Positions 1 to 11,467 of a DNA stretch of 64,000 bases are shown one piece after another (within the stretch, counting starts at the first letter, position 1; each line of letters begins with the position of its first letter). This DNA comes from Centroberyx gerrardi. Its lineage: Eukaryota > Chordata > Actinopteri > Beryciformes > Berycidae. Where the stretch lies: the NCBI RefSeq assembly GCF_048128805.1, contig NC_136017.1:7393807-7457806 (forward strand), given 5' to 3'. The notes under the pieces are model-generated. The model had not been told where the DNA came from, did not search any database, and worked only from the letters and a program-made list of their open reading frames with translations. The position numbers and the translations under genes are program-made.

Positions 1-2517
1 GTTCTTATCTATGCCCTCTGCCAGGGAGGCAGGGAGGTCGATAAAAAGATGCCAGTGGTCAATGGCTACTGTATGTAAATAGTTGTTATGTTTGCATCCT
101 ATGTAAATAGTTACTTGTTTGCAGTTATTACTGCCTGTTTGCACTTCTCTTTTATGTGTGCAATAGCCTAAACCAAGCATTGAATTTCAGAGGTTGTGTA
201 GTTGTTTGCCTGTATAGTAAGATGCCCTTTGCCAAGGAGGCAGGGATGATACAAAGATTCAAATGGGCCGAGGCTATATATGTTAATAGTTAGCCTACTT
301 GCAATTATAACTGTTCCTATACTTATTTTTTTGTTGTGTGTGCAATTAATTAAGCATACAATTTCAGAAGTTGTATGGCTGTTTCTTTTTCATTTATAGT
401 ATAATAACACCCATGCAATTCATGTGACCAAGGCCAGATAATTATGGGTTTAAGATATACCACACATGACAAACCAGGAACGGTTGGGTCCAGCATGATA
501 TGCGATATGTATACTGAAATGCTATAGCCTGTATTCACTCTGTTTGCCCAAATTATCTTGTTGGGTGGAGTTGGGTGTAGTCCCTTCCCCACTCACAGGA
601 AGTGACGAACCAAACCTTAAGAGCGAAATGTAAACCGTCTCCTGAACAGCAGCGAAATAGTGCTTCTTCCAGAGAAAGCTGGACTCTCTGACATAAACTC
701 TATTTTACCTTTATTATCCCTCTATTATCCTTAGTATAAAGCAGCCACAGACCAGCCAGGTTGGTAGCATATTGTGTGCAGTTTACTGTCACCACATAAT
801 AATTAAATAATTATAATTAATTAATCATATAGCACTTTTTAAAACAACTGTTACAAAGTGCTTTCCAAAACAGTTAAGATAAGTGAGTACATAGAGCATA
901 AGACAAGAGTAGATTAAAAATGAAACCAGACGTGAAGTAAAAAATAAGATAAAATCAAGTAAAATAAGAATGTAAGGAGACAGACAGGGTTACAAACCAG
1001 GACCTATTGACATGATTTCTGGGTATTGAAGTATTAACTTGTGCTAGATAAACGCCTGTCATCTTGCTCAAGCATTATCTCAGCATCTGAAGCTTTTTAT
1101 GTAGGATAACTATACACTTATAATTTCCCTACATAATGTATTGTCTTAAAAATATCTGTTAAAATAAATTCAGCATGAATTAAACATGAAACAAAAACTC
1201 TGGTGTGCTAATATTCTGCCTGGTTTCTCACTTAAGATCAGATAATGGTCTCTTTATTGGTATTTATTGGTATCTTTAGTCATTTTAATCATTTTATACA
1301 GTGTGTTTGTGTGTATTCCTTTGTTATTAAATATATGCTTAACCGTGTGGCTTATGGTAGCTGATTCCTTCTAGATGAAGGTATTGCCAGCTTATTGTTC
1401 ATAATATTGATAAGAGAAATCATATACAGTGCTGTGAGAAAATATTTGCCCCCTCTGTGATTTTCCACATTTTTTTATTCATTTGTCACAGTAAATACAC
1501 TGGAGGGGAATGTTTTTCATTGCAATAGCCCAGTGGCTTTGGGTATAGTGTTTTCACATCATAAATGTGTTTCTTTTTGGGGGGGTTTCAGAATATAGAT
1601 CATACAAACTTATAAGCAAACATAACACTGAAAAAAAAAAATTGAGTTAGAGACATTTAGACCAATTTCATGAGAGATAATTTGGACAGAATCACTTCCC
1701 CATATCTGTATTATACCTTTCCATTGTTGACAAAGGCAAGGTTTCAGTGTAGTCAATGGAAGGCTGCCACATTTTCAGAAAGCAGTCATATTTTCTCCTT
1801 AAAATATATGTCATTTTCTCCAGGGGTTCACATCTATTCATTTCTGGGAGCCAAAGTCCTATTGAGAGGTGGCAATTAGACTTCCATGTTACTGCAATGC
1901 ATTTTTTTGAGAGAGCTATATCTATAAATTTCATTTTCATTGTAGAATTCCCCTTAAGATTTCCGCTAATATCAGTGAAGTTACCGAAAAGACATGACTC
2001 AGGATTATAGGAAGGGTGTTGCATATGTCATACCAAAATGGTTTCGCTTTAACACAATGGAATCCTTTCATTGTAACAGGCAGCCTCTATTACGCTTTGG
2101 CTGTGGTAAGACCTAATAGTCTTGGAGAGTAAGATAGTCACAGGTTAGAGGTGTATGTCGGGTGTCATGATGCTTGTGGCATTTATAATACACAGTTTGG
2201 TTAATGTTCGAATCAGTTGATTTAATACCATACAATATATCAATAATACCAATAGTAGTCACTGTGAAATCTTGAGCAGTTTCAAATTAGACCTACACTG
2301 CCCTCCGAAGGTGAGAACCAAAACACATACATTATTTTTAAAGAACAGGTATAAACTCAGCACTCTGGTATTTTTACTTCAGATTATATATGTAGGCTAA
2401 ATGACAAAAATTGACTTTTGGTCTACAGACTTTGATAAGAGCTTCTGTAATTAGTAAAAAAGATAAATGGCATTATATAATGAGTATAAAAGCCATGTAT
2501 GGTGTAAGCATTAGTGT
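1..2517. other. 3' flank of inha, no gene seen
   Basis: AT-rich DNA with no convincing exon. It holds the tandem duplication at 10-395 and a short block at about 800-900 of the widespread fish type with TATAGCAC and GTGCTTT motifs. At about 1423-1490 a fragment beginning with an ACAGTGCTGTGAGAAAATAT motif looks like the end of a common teleost DNA transposon. The short open frames at 1670-2024 overlap on both strands and have no recognisable domain. Confidence 0.6.
10..395. repeat. Diverged tandem duplication, unit about 200 bp
   Basis: The segment starting TGCCCTCTGCCAGGGAGGCA near 12 recurs as TGCCCTTTGCCAAGGAGGCA near 222. The tail of the unit near 177 (GCATTGAATTTCAGAGGTTG) recurs near 353 (GCATACAATTTCAGAAGTTG). 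The order of motifs is the same in both copies, so this is a head-to-tail duplication with substitutions and small indels. No coding content was seen. Confidence 0.75.
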
Positions 2518-3266
2518 TTAGATACAGGTACACTCTTCAGGTATGATGTTGGGCAGGGTCTCATACTTGAACGAGTACCCGCCATCAGATGTAGTGGTGA
2601 TCCTCAGTGACTTCATGGTCCCCGGGAGTGGAGCGCAGCACTGCTTGATCCCCAGCATGGTGGTGGTGCGATCCCAGGCGGAGCAGTTACCGTGACAGTA
2701 GTGGAAAGTCAGCACCTTGGGGTGGACGATCCAGTTGCCCCAGCCTAGCTCCTCGAAGCTGATCTCGATCTCTACTCGGTGGCAGTCGCCGTACTCCGGT
2801 CTCTCCTGAGAGGGGCGCTGTAGCAGGTCGATGGCGGACGGCGACCAGGGGATGGTGGCGGCTGCGCGCCGGGGTGACCGGTCAGGACCCCGAGGCTGGG
2901 CGTGGAGATGAAGGAAAGGCATTTTGTCCGGTTCGTCGGCGTGGCACTGGCAGGCCGGGCAGCGGACCTGGAGCACAAAAGGGCCCTCGGACACGGAGGC
3001 CTGGAGGTTCTGCTCCAGGCGGTAGGTGGTCCAGCCGTCCGAGCTCGTCTCTGACGGAGCCTCTGCTGCCTGAAGAAGCTGCTGCTCCGAAGTGAGGATG
3101 AAAAGCGGGGCGGAGGAGTTGGCTGTGGCTCCTTCCCCTGCATAGAACCAGAAATGGGCTGAGGTGACCAAGGCCTCCTGGGTGTTCATGGAAGGTTGGA
3201 AGTAATATGTGAAGTGGCTGGTGGTCACTTCTCCAGCAGCTGAGTCAGATCTGGCACAGGATGAGT
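2518..3266 (-). CDS. inha: Inhibin alpha subunit, exon 2 (rest of pro-region and mature hormone)
   Basis: This exon encodes the C-terminal 249 codons including the stop. It begins after a TTTGGTAG acceptor in phase 1 and joins exon 1 to make an Asp codon. The last ~115 residues are a TGF-beta-family cystine knot with seven cysteines in the inhibin-alpha pattern: DCHR, YCHGNC, QCC and a terminal ECTCI. A basic RSPRR site just upstream is the likely furin cleavage releasing the mature chain. WGNWIVHP and the absence of an activin beta-type end separate it from inhbA/inhbB. The product pairs with a beta subunit to form inhibin, the gonadal suppressor of FSH. The complete product is 349 residues, close to the usual family length. 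The identification is firm. The start of the exon rests on splice phase. Confidence 0.95.
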
Positions 3267-4088
3267 CTACCAAAGTGAGATCAACAGTAGCAGAGAAGTT
3301 TATTTTTTCCATTTGCATGCATAATCAATTTGCAAAAGTTTGACTTCGCACTCAATTTTTTGTGCTAAAAAATAATTTGTGAAATTATTTGGCATCATTT
3401 GTTTGAAATTTACATAAAGCATAGGATAATACACTGCTATGTAGTAGAAATTGTGATTTATAAAAGTCAATCAAGATAAAATAAAAAATTAGTGTTCGAA
3501 GCAATGTGCATTCCTTGTTTAGTCTAAAATAAATCACTGGCAAATATTTTTCAACATTTATCATGTTATTCAGATTTTATATTGTTTGTAGTTTTGGGTT
3601 TGAGTTTTGAGTAACATACAGTAATAATAAATGCACAAATATTCCCCAGTTATGGGCTGTATTGGCAATTACATCATTAGGTACTCGGAGGCACTTCTGT
3701 AAGAGCCGGACTCTGTGTGTTTGTTAGTTTGTTCATGTGCGACAGGTTTTGCAATGCACAGATATCCATAGGCATGTTATTAGTAGAAAGTCTGGGTAAA
3801 ATGCATCATATCAATCAGCAATCAGATTGGTGATTGGCCAATCATGTTGTTAAAACATCAGAATTGACCCTAAAAAACCTGATCCGTATCCCTATCTTAA
3901 GACCTTTGCCTACAAAATAGTTTTCTTCTGGAGGACAGAATAATTTTTATTTTTGAAATATTGACTAATGAATTTGGGTCGCCACAATCCACAATGGATA
4001 TAGTATTTTGAAATGAAACCTTGTGAATAAATGAGGTAAACATTGTTTTAGAGGGGTTGTTTAGGTAAAAACCAGCAAAACATCTCAC

Positions 4089-4389
4089 CAGAACTGGGGA
4101 AGAGGATAATCTGAGAGTTTTCCTGGTTCTGATTGTGGTGGTGGTGGTTTATCCATGCTGTCCTGCCAGTCCTGGAGGACCTCCGGCGCCCTTGCCTAGC
4201 CTCTGCCCGTGCCATGCCCCCATCAGGACCCTGCACCGAGGGCACAGGGGGCTCCAGCCCCAAGCCCTCCAGAACCCGCTCTTTGAACCAGGCCAGCACT
4301 ACTTCCCGAGGCAGCTCATCTCCCTCGCAGGCTTGTGTTAGGCTGTGGATCCACAAAGGGCCCAGGATCAGCAGGGTGCAAGACAGCAT
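4089..4389 (-). CDS. inha: Inhibin alpha subunit, exon 1 (signal peptide and start of pro-region)
   Basis: The exon gives 100 codons plus one base before a GTGAGATG donor. It opens with a hydrophobic signal peptide (about residues 1-20, MLSCTLLILGPLWIHSL...). A pro-segment follows with a very basic stretch, RQGRRRSSRTGR, that could be an additional proprotein-convertase site. Then comes a run of four histidines. A two-exon structure with a phase-1 intron in the pro-region is the known vertebrate INHA layout. The gene points away from speg. The pro-region is poorly conserved in this family, so its assignment rests on the signal peptide and phase match to exon 2. Confidence 0.92.
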
Positions 4390-4811
4390 GGCTGTGACAA
4401 CCGCTCAACACAAAATTGCTTCCAGTTGCTTCAGCTGATACAGAAATAAAGTCCAATAAAAAGTGTAAGAAAGTCTATAACTAGAAAGTGTAATTTTGTT
4501 GGTCCAGAAAAGTTGGGAAAGTTAGTTCCAGATAAGTGACTCTCTCCTTCTGTCTTTCCCTGTTCTCACATTGCCACCAAAAGCTGTATTCCACCTTCTC
4601 ATTGGCTTATCTTGGTTGTTTTCACTCAGCCCTCAACAGTTTTTTTTGTTTTTTTTTACTTATTCTGAAATAATGTGTGAAGCCCGTCCACTCTGTGCCG
4701 TACTTGTTTGGGTAACCACTGCAACTATCTGGATATTTGGGAAGAGTAGAGAGATTCTGCGGACAAAGGCATTATTATGTTGCCAATATACAAACCGAAG
4801 ATAGCAAAGGG

Positions 4812-4820
4812 TGACCTTGA
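4812..4820 (-). promoter_or_regulatory. NR5A (SF-1/LRH-1) type site upstream of inha
   Basis: The minus strand reads TCAAGGTCA, an exact monomeric NR5A/ERR site, about 425 bp upstream of the inha ATG and in the gene's own orientation. Mammalian INHA is known to be driven by SF-1/LRH-1 together with cAMP and GATA factors. GATA-like AGATAAG motifs lie nearby at about 4605 and 4532. Function is inferred from the motif alone. Confidence 0.45.
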
Positions 4821-5248
4821 GTGTTGCGATGTTGCATTATCTGTTTCTATGGCTGTTTTACACAGTATCCTCAAGGCAATGTGTCTGCATGTTTTCCTCT
4901 GCTGTTGTGTCCCGTGGAGTCAGTTTTGGAAAAACACATTTTAAGGTATAATATTAGCAAAGGGATAGGAAACCTGTCACTGGCACGGACATGTCCATAA
5001 TTATCTTAAAGCATTACACACAGCTGGAGAAATACACTTCTGTCATTTTTAATAATCTTTGAGATATGTTCCCACACAAAATCTTGCTGAAAGTGCAGTC
5101 AAATACAAATCTGTCTTTATTATACACCCATGTCGAGGTGCTTTCTGCAAATAGGCAGACACACACACACACACATCATAGGCACCTGTTTCCCCCACTA
5201 GAGTCTTCATCTATCTTGCAAAAAACATTTGTGCCTTCTTTATCTCAC

Positions 5249-5257
5249 TGACCTTGA
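5249..5257 (-). promoter_or_regulatory. Second NR5A-type site upstream of inha
   Basis: This is a second exact TCAAGGTCA on the minus strand, about 860 bp upstream of the inha start and in the same orientation as the first. Two identical 9-mers within 450 bp is more than expected by chance. Only the motif supports it. Confidence 0.35.
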
Positions 5258-6040
5258 ATCTTTGCCGTTTCAGACAAGTCAGTTGCATAATGTGTATTTC
5301 TGAGTGTATTGCATGACCAGACATTTTTATCAGTCATTTAACAGGCCAAAATAAATGAAAGACCAGATGTGCACTGAAGGTTCCAGTGAAACCTTGTTTT
5401 GAGACAACCCAAGAGTTTTATTGTAAAATGAGATGTCCGCCATTTGAAAAAAGTGAGTCTTATTAGGACAAAATATTTGCTCATTTTGAAAGAACATTTA
5501 AGTTTTTAGCTACACCATTAATACCTTTTCGTCTCAAATAGCTACTGACACTTTGGAAGTTAGAACTGTCAATCTTCTTGTAACTTAGGTAACATTTTGT
5601 CCCTCTTGATGAAATGGGAGGTGGACTATGGATCGACCCTGATCGGTCTGTAAGTCCATCCATCCGTCCGTTCATCATGCACAATATCACGGACACCACT
5701 GATCAGATTTTGACAAATCTTCTGGGAATCATGGGTATTATTGCTCCGTTCCAGAAAAGCAAACACAAATAGAAAGAGTTCTGAAAGAACTGTTGTTCCT
5801 CTTCTTGAAGTTGTCGGTAAGGCTGGGTATCGAGAACTGGTTACAAATTGCCTAATTCACCAGAATCGATAAGCCACTGCTTCTCGACTAGCTGTGCAAC
5901 GACCTTTTTGACCCTTTGGGTGCACTGTCAATTGCAAACAGTGACGTAGTTTGTCCTTATCTGCTCACCATCATGTCAACTGATATTGCCAGGTCAGACA
6001 GCCAGTGTACAAACTGTCATGCCAGTTACTTTTGCCAGGT

Positions 6041-6113
6041 CGCCATTGTAAATAAGAATCTGTTCTTAATGACTTGCCTGGTTAAATAAAGGTTAAAAAA
6101 AAATAAATAAAAA
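6041..6113 (+). mobile_element. Teleost SINE/LINE 3' tail fragment
   Basis: The motif TAAATAAGAATCTGTTCTTA, followed by a TTGCCTGG, TTAAATAAAGG and A-rich tail, matches the 3' end of a very common fish retroposon family, as I remember it. Only the tail is recognisable. The exact family was not determined. Confidence 0.55.
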
Positions 6114-6439
6114 ACTTTGCCAATGTTGACTTTCCCAGAGTTGATTTGATTTGACAAACCTGTGTGCAATGTACTCTGCTTGATGCGCTATGTGCTCAGC
6201 CCCCCGAAATTCTGCTTGCAGCTTTAATTTATCTTAAATTTCTAATCCAAATGTGGTCTATTGCTTGTTGAATTTAGGCTCGTTCATTGACAAAGCTCTG
6301 ATGGGACAGGGTTGCTTGTCCAAAAAGATAATTTATTCATATTTAAAAAATCCCAGTTATAGCATTACAGCACTTCCCAAGAAAAGACTGCAAATATTAT
6401 GTTTTTAATTCATGGTTCTCATATTTGGTGATGAGACAC

Positions 6440-6960
6440 TCAAAATGATGCTCAAAATTATTTATTGTTGTTACAGGCCAGCCACCAACAGCAGAACACC
6501 CATTCACATGTTCATATACTGATACACATTTGGCTTCTTGTACATAGCCCAGTTAACATGGGTAATGTACGTATTACTCACAAATGTATATGGACAACAT
6601 GCACATCAATGTCAGATTTTTCCTTGCCTTGATCATTCACCATAGATATCTAAACATTTCATTGCTGGTTGAGTGTGGGGGGAAATGTTTTCAATTTTGA
6701 AATCTTTTAATAATGCATGCAATCAGATTTGTGTTAACATGTGATTACTGAAGGGAGGAAGCGGACAGGAGAGCTACAGAAAGGCAGAGACAGATTACGA
6801 AGAGTCTTTGCTCCTCTTTGGAAGGCTGATGTCAGAAGCAAGTCTCCTGCAAAACGAGAAAATATCTTAAGGCATCACATGACACTTGGCATGTTTACTC
6901 TTTGCAAGTGCATCTACATGTCTGAGGGTGTTTGTTTATACTTACAGGACAGATAGACGG
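6440..6960. repeat. Paralogous block A (3' side of lectin gene), matches 14030-14390
   Basis: The same ordered motifs appear here and at 14030-14390: GGCCAGCCACCAA, CCCATTCACATG, ACAAATGTATATGGACAAC, GGAGAGCTA, AAGTCTCCTGCAAAAC/ACGTCTCCTGCAAAAC and CATTACATGACACT-like ends. Together with the lectin exons above them, this shows a tandem duplication of the whole locus. On the minus strand a TTTTGCAG acceptor-like site precedes a conserved stretch of about 80 bp. I could not fit that stretch to a common reading frame in both copies. Confidence 0.6.
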
Positions 6961-7526
6961 AGTTTGCTGTGAGCGCATCACTGACAAACATAATGCAACT
7001 TCAGATACTTGGGATTTTTATCACAATTCCAAGCCACTCCCAGAATTTCAGTCTTGACATTAAAGTCACACTTTTGCTTGCCGTTACACCTGTGGATGTG
7101 TTAAAAAAAAAAATTGTTGATGTGATAACAAAAAAAATCAATAATTACTATATCTGAATAGAAAAAGACAATGCCAGCATTTTTTACATACTCTCATTAC
7201 TACTAATATTGTACTGATTAGTACTACTACTACTATTTCTAATAATAATATTAGTATTATTATATAGCACTTTTCTAAACAAAATTACATGCTGAGGTAA
7301 AATATACGCTCTTCACGAAAAAAATATTAATTTGAACAAATATCATATTGCAGGTTTGCAGCTTCTATTCCATTCATTCAAATATTGACTTGAAATTTTG
7401 TCAGTATTTTCTGTGAATTCAATTTTAAGGCCCAGATGCGTGAACATTTTCTGTCAGTGTAAATTGCAACCTGCAAGTTCTCAGATGTTTTGCTACAATA
7501 ATAACTTCATAGATTTGCCCCCCAAA

Positions 7527-7711
7527 TCAGTGTATTCCTTCAATGAAATTTTGTCTGTTATGAACCAATACACACATGTATTCCACTGTTGCTGTGGCTG
7601 AGTAGCTCATGCAGAAGGTCATCTTTGTAGGTCTGCTTGGTTTGTGTTTGAGGCAGGTTTGGTTGTCGAGACGTCCGTAGTTGGCCTTCTTGACCTTAAT
7701 GACTCCTTTAT
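7527..7711 (-). CDS. Rhamnose-binding-lectin-like protein, last exon (second module, stop)
   Basis: Following a CCCTCAG acceptor in phase 1, the exon reads DKGVIKVKKANYGRLDNQTC and then continues to FCMSY...VEYMC, ending at a TGA after a 15-residue tail. ANYGR preceded by a V-x-V strand and followed by a Cys is the signature of SUEL/rhamnose-binding lectin domains. Such domains normally have about 95 residues and a DPC...KYL segment near the end. Here that segment is absent and the module closes after about 58 residues with YMC. The family call is fairly safe. Sugar binding is not, because part of the usual pocket is missing. Confidence 0.7.
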
Positions 7712-8506
7712 CTGAGGGTGACAGAGAAATGAGGAGAGAGGGAGAGAGAATTCAGGTGTGATGTTTAGGAACCATATTCTTCTGCAAATCATGGCTGTGG
7801 TCTAAACATGATCTCCATAACACTGACTGCACAAATTTCAGCTGAAATTTACCCATATGTTGGCAACAAAGGTCATAGAGGACTTTGAATTTTTTTATGG
7901 CATAAAAAAAACTTGCTTTGCAACTGTGAACGCATGAGGACATAACACTAAATTAAAATGGTGAAATTTGTACATAACCTGTCATTGAGCAAACTCTTTT
8001 ACTAAGGGGTTGCAAATAAAACTATATATCTTGCATATGTAGTTGATTTTAATATCAACAGCTGTATATTTCATTAAATACAAGATTAACGGTAATCGGT
8101 TTTCCAAATTAAGAGAAACGGTCGAATCATCATGCTGTCCTAGCAGACACTATGCCCCGAGGAAGGGTTAAGCCGCAATATTCTGAATTTCGATTAAAGT
8201 GTTCAATGGAGTGCAACATACAAAGTGCAACATAATTATATACCCATATTCTAAATGATTTCATAAGAATTAAAGGAAGACAAGTATAAGATTCTTCTTC
8301 TTTTGAGGTAATTTGTAATTTTAATTTTCTGCCTCTTGTAATTTTCCCTTCAAGAGAGGCTTCGTCAGGATTGGTAGAGATTAGTTTTGACCAAAGACTA
8401 ATGAGCTGTGATTTGACCTTTATCTGCATTTGCATAAGTCTTTGCATTGGACAGGGTATCAATAATCATGCATTTATGTATCGACAGGATCAGGGTGCAT
8501 TCTTAC

Positions 8507-8557
8507 CACACTTTACTTTTGCAGTTTCTCCTTCACATGCAACAATGGTACGCAGAT
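8507..8557 (-). CDS. Rhamnose-binding-lectin-like protein, 51-nt exon (start of second module)
   Basis: The exon runs from a TCTGGCAG acceptor to a GTAAGA donor, phase 1 to phase 1. It encodes (D)LRTIVACEGETAKVKC, the typical CEG-x-L-x-C opening of an SUEL-type lectin domain. Splicing to the 7711 exon makes an Asp codon and puts ANYGR in frame. A 51-nt exon of identical length and phase at 10636 opens the first module, so the gene contains an internal module duplication. Confidence 0.72.
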
Positions 8558-8727
8558 CTGCCAGAACATTAGGAGATAAAATGAGATTTGACCTTAAAAA
8601 TCTTAAAATCATCTTACTATTATGTTTGTGCTACACAGGATGGCACCCTTTGCAAAAATAGCTAAAGATAATATCTCGCTACTGTATGTACAGGCAGGAG
8701 GCCTCTAGTATACAAAAAAATACTCAC

Positions 8728-8843
8728 CGTCACTTTTCTTCTGACACATGTAGGAGACCTGCATGAAGGTCTCGGGTGTGTAATTACATATGAACATTCT
8801 TGAGTTCGGCTTGGGCAGTCTGCAGTACTCCCAGTCATTACAA
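8728..8843 (-). CDS. Rhamnose-binding-lectin-like protein, exon ending first module
   Basis: After a TTTCTCTAG acceptor the useful frame reads CNDWEYCRLPKPNSRMFIC and then NYTPETFMQVSYMC, before a GTGAGT donor in phase 1. The spacing C-x10-12-F-x-C ... VxYMC matches the second module's end (TC...FC...VEYMC), which supports the frame. The following exon joins in phase. Entry phase is 2, while the preceding recognised exon leaves in phase 1, so either an exon with the ANYGR segment is missing or a different donor is used. Confidence 0.55.
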
Positions 8844-9037
8844 CTAGAGAAATATCAGAACATGTCAAATACTGCATATCCAAAATGTTATGTTAAGTTA
8901 TACGTTCACCTCAGTGTTTTCAGTCACAGATTGTTAAGCTACCTTATGCAAGTTTTCGCCTTGAGTCAGTAAAAGAAGCAGAAGTATATTGTCATTCCCT
9001 CCCTCCTCGCTCCTCCCCTCAGTTGGTCCAGTTCCTG

Positions 9038-9100
9038 CCCCAGCACTTGTCACTCATCTTGATGAGCCATCTACTTTGAAACAGCAACTAGCCTGAGGCT
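9038..9100 (+). repeat. Inverted-repeat partner of 13001-13064
   Basis: CACTTGTCACTCATCTTGAT, followed by GAGCCATCTACTTTGAAACA and GCAACTAGCCTGAGGCT, is nearly identical to the reverse complement of 13001-13064. The two copies are 4 kb apart. They are probably two insertions of one repeat family, or the ends of a larger inserted element. Confidence 0.6.
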
Positions 9101-10635
9101 GATCTGCAATTTGCAATTTCAAACAAGCACAGATCCTGTACAAGCCCACGGCCTGTACACGCCGCATTTGTTCAACTCCTAACTAGCGTGACAACACAGT
9201 TATCTGTTTAATTACCTAATTCCACTAATGTTATTTAAATACCGCAAGGTAATAACATTATCTAGTGGTAAAGTTCGTAGGGCAGCAGAAGATGTGGACT
9301 TGTGGCTGGTGATTGTTTAGGATGAATTACTTGTCCTTATCTACATTGAGAGTGGTTTGTTTTAAGTTTCACTTTAGTTTTCACAACGGGAGACTGCCAA
9401 ATTTAGTGCAATGCTACTGGTCTGTGCATCGCCAAATTACATGATGTTTGGCGATGCAGGCGAATTAGAGATCAATTTAGATCAATTTCTATACATTGAC
9501 CAACTTTTTATTTTGTGGCAGCCAAACCTATGTGTGGGAAACGAAGGTCATCTTGCAACCAAAGACACCCTCTAGAGCCATCTCACGAAGTGTTGATGCC
9601 TGACCGCCTGACCGCCTGACCTGAATATGCCTTGTGTTGCCCTCGGCCGCAGCATGGGAAAAAGCCAAATGCCAATGCTAGATTGTTCTTTTGTTTCTTA
9701 CTGCTGTCTGCCATTGTTGTTGTTGCTATAACTTTCCTGCACAGTGGCCACTAGCCTCACCTTGATAGCGACACCCAAGCTCACTGCTGGTCACGCCCTT
9801 ATGACACCCAACCACAGCAAGTGGTTTACACCCCAAAACATCCCAAACATGATTGAAAAGCCAATTTCAGGCCAACAGGGATTTAGGTCACAGACACAGA
9901 CTGATCATGTATGATATATGCTATTTATTTATGGTTAGTTAATGTGAAAAAGTTGCATGTTGTAGCTTTAAATGGTAAATAATTGTCGTAATAATTTGAT
10001 ATCAGGGATTTTTTTTCTCATAAAAATATACCAATCGAAATTGCAGGTACTTGATTCAACATACTCTATCAATATAATTTGCTAAACCATGCATTGTCTA
10101 TAAATTTTCTTTAAAGACACCGTCTTCATCTAATGTCAGTTGTCTCTGATTCTTATGTTGGCTTAATTGGAGTTGCTGACCACCTTTGTCCCTAGATAGT
10201 ATCCTTTGTTTCTGCTTAGTGTACTAACTCACAAGCTAATTAAATAGATAAATAAAAAATAAATAAAGTAAATAAATAAGTTATCATGTCTTACACAGAC
10301 TTAATCCATGGCAACATGCCCGCATGGAAGCAGTTCGCTCTGGCCACAGGTGCCTGCTGGTGTCTGGCAGCACAGATGGAAGCATGTTGCGCACCAGAGG
10401 TGATTGATGTCACTTTGATCATATGTCCTTTAGCTGAACATACACAAAACAGATATCACAATACAACATGGTTACAATGGGTGATGATAGAAAGAGGAAG
10501 AGAGGGGAAGAAGAAGAAGAAGAAGGGGAAGAAGACAATGGCTGAGGGGCTATAGAGAGGCAATAGAGAAGGCGATGAGAGTGAGCATATCATATAAAGG
10601 TGAAGTTCAGAAATAATAAATAATGGAATACATAC

Positions 10636-10686
10636 GGCATTTCAGCTCATTGTTTACACCCGGACAAGCCACATCATAGAGTAAGT
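10636..10686 (-). CDS. Rhamnose-binding-lectin-like protein, 51-nt exon (start of first module)
   Basis: The exon lies between a TTACTTCAG acceptor and a GTATGT donor and reads (D)LLYDVACPGVNNELKC. It aligns residue for residue with the 8507-8557 exon (D-L-x4-AC-x-G-x5-KC), with CEG changed to CPG. It follows the signal-peptide exons in phase. The nearby shadow frame that runs on into the intron has no support. Confidence 0.6.
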
Positions 10687-11191
10687 CTGAAGTAAAAGAA
10701 AATGTGTCACTACAAGGAAACCATGAGATGCATTCCAAGATGCATTTTTCCACATTAATACCAAGGTGTAAATGCAGTTGGGTTTTCAAATCAATCAATC
10801 CACATGCAACATCTAAATGAATCTAAATGGGCATACACATGCGAATATAGCGAGGAGGCACACACAAAATGAACATGTTGGGAAGAAGGAAAATTTTAAA
10901 TCGTAACTAATAAAAAGTAGATGGTCAGCATAATTGTAGAAGGGGAACAAATGACAGCAGATGTTTGAGGGAGAACGGCCTTCTCCTCAACTGTTGTCTA
11001 TGGTAGACCTGTTGTCCAATACGACTTCTTCTGTTTTAAAAAGTAAGAAGCATTGCATTTAACAAGAAGATTTACTGAACACTTCCCTTCTTTGTAATAG
11101 TTGGAATCAGATAATTGGTTCAGAGACATTTGACAATTCACATAGCCTACAGTAATGAAGATAGTGTAGTAATGGTGATAATATACTGTAC

Positions 11192-11227
11192 CTGCTTCTG
11201 TTGGCAAACACCAAGCTGCAGCCAGCA
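11192..11227 (-). CDS. Rhamnose-binding-lectin-like protein, exon 2 (end of signal peptide)
   Basis: This 36-nt exon lies between a GCCTTTTAG acceptor and a GTACAG donor. It encodes LLAAAWCLPTEA, the hydrophobic core and cleavage region of a secretory signal peptide. Both ends are phase 1, matching the exons on either side. A decayed copy of this exon is visible at 19008-19043. Confidence 0.6.
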
Positions 11228-11467
11228 CTAAAAGGCAAACAGTTGAATTGATCAGGATGCCTCCTGACACTTAAAACTATTAAACTACATTTGAAAACGA
11301 TGAAGCACATTCTCCTTTTCCTGAGATATAGAACATTTGAAAATAAATTCATGAAAAATGAATAACATGGGACCTTTAAAGAACATGTAATGCATTCAGA
11401 TCACAGTTTTAAACTTTTACTCTCACAGTTAAACGTCAAGAAACAGAATACAAAAGGTTGTACTCAC

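Larger units (their letters stand above)
4390..6439. other. inha upstream region, otherwise without genes
   Basis: This region holds the presumed inha promoter, then interspersed repeats. A short AC microsatellite lies at about 5157-5176. A block at about 5590-5760 has motifs of a common fish repeat (phrases such as CACTGATCAGATTTTGACAAA). A block at 5825-5930 beginning GGCTGGGTATCGAGAA looks repetitive too. No exon was recognised. The small open frames here have no domain or splice support. Confidence 0.5.

Noticed and set aside
2772..3143. 123-codon minus-strand frame inside inha exon 2
   Set aside because: Out-of-frame shadow of a GC-rich part of inhibin alpha.
10286..10555. Plus-strand frame with a signal-peptide-like CLAAQMEA stretch
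   Set aside because: Resembles the lectin exon 2 only superficially and on the other strand. It ends in an AAG microsatellite and has no splice partner.
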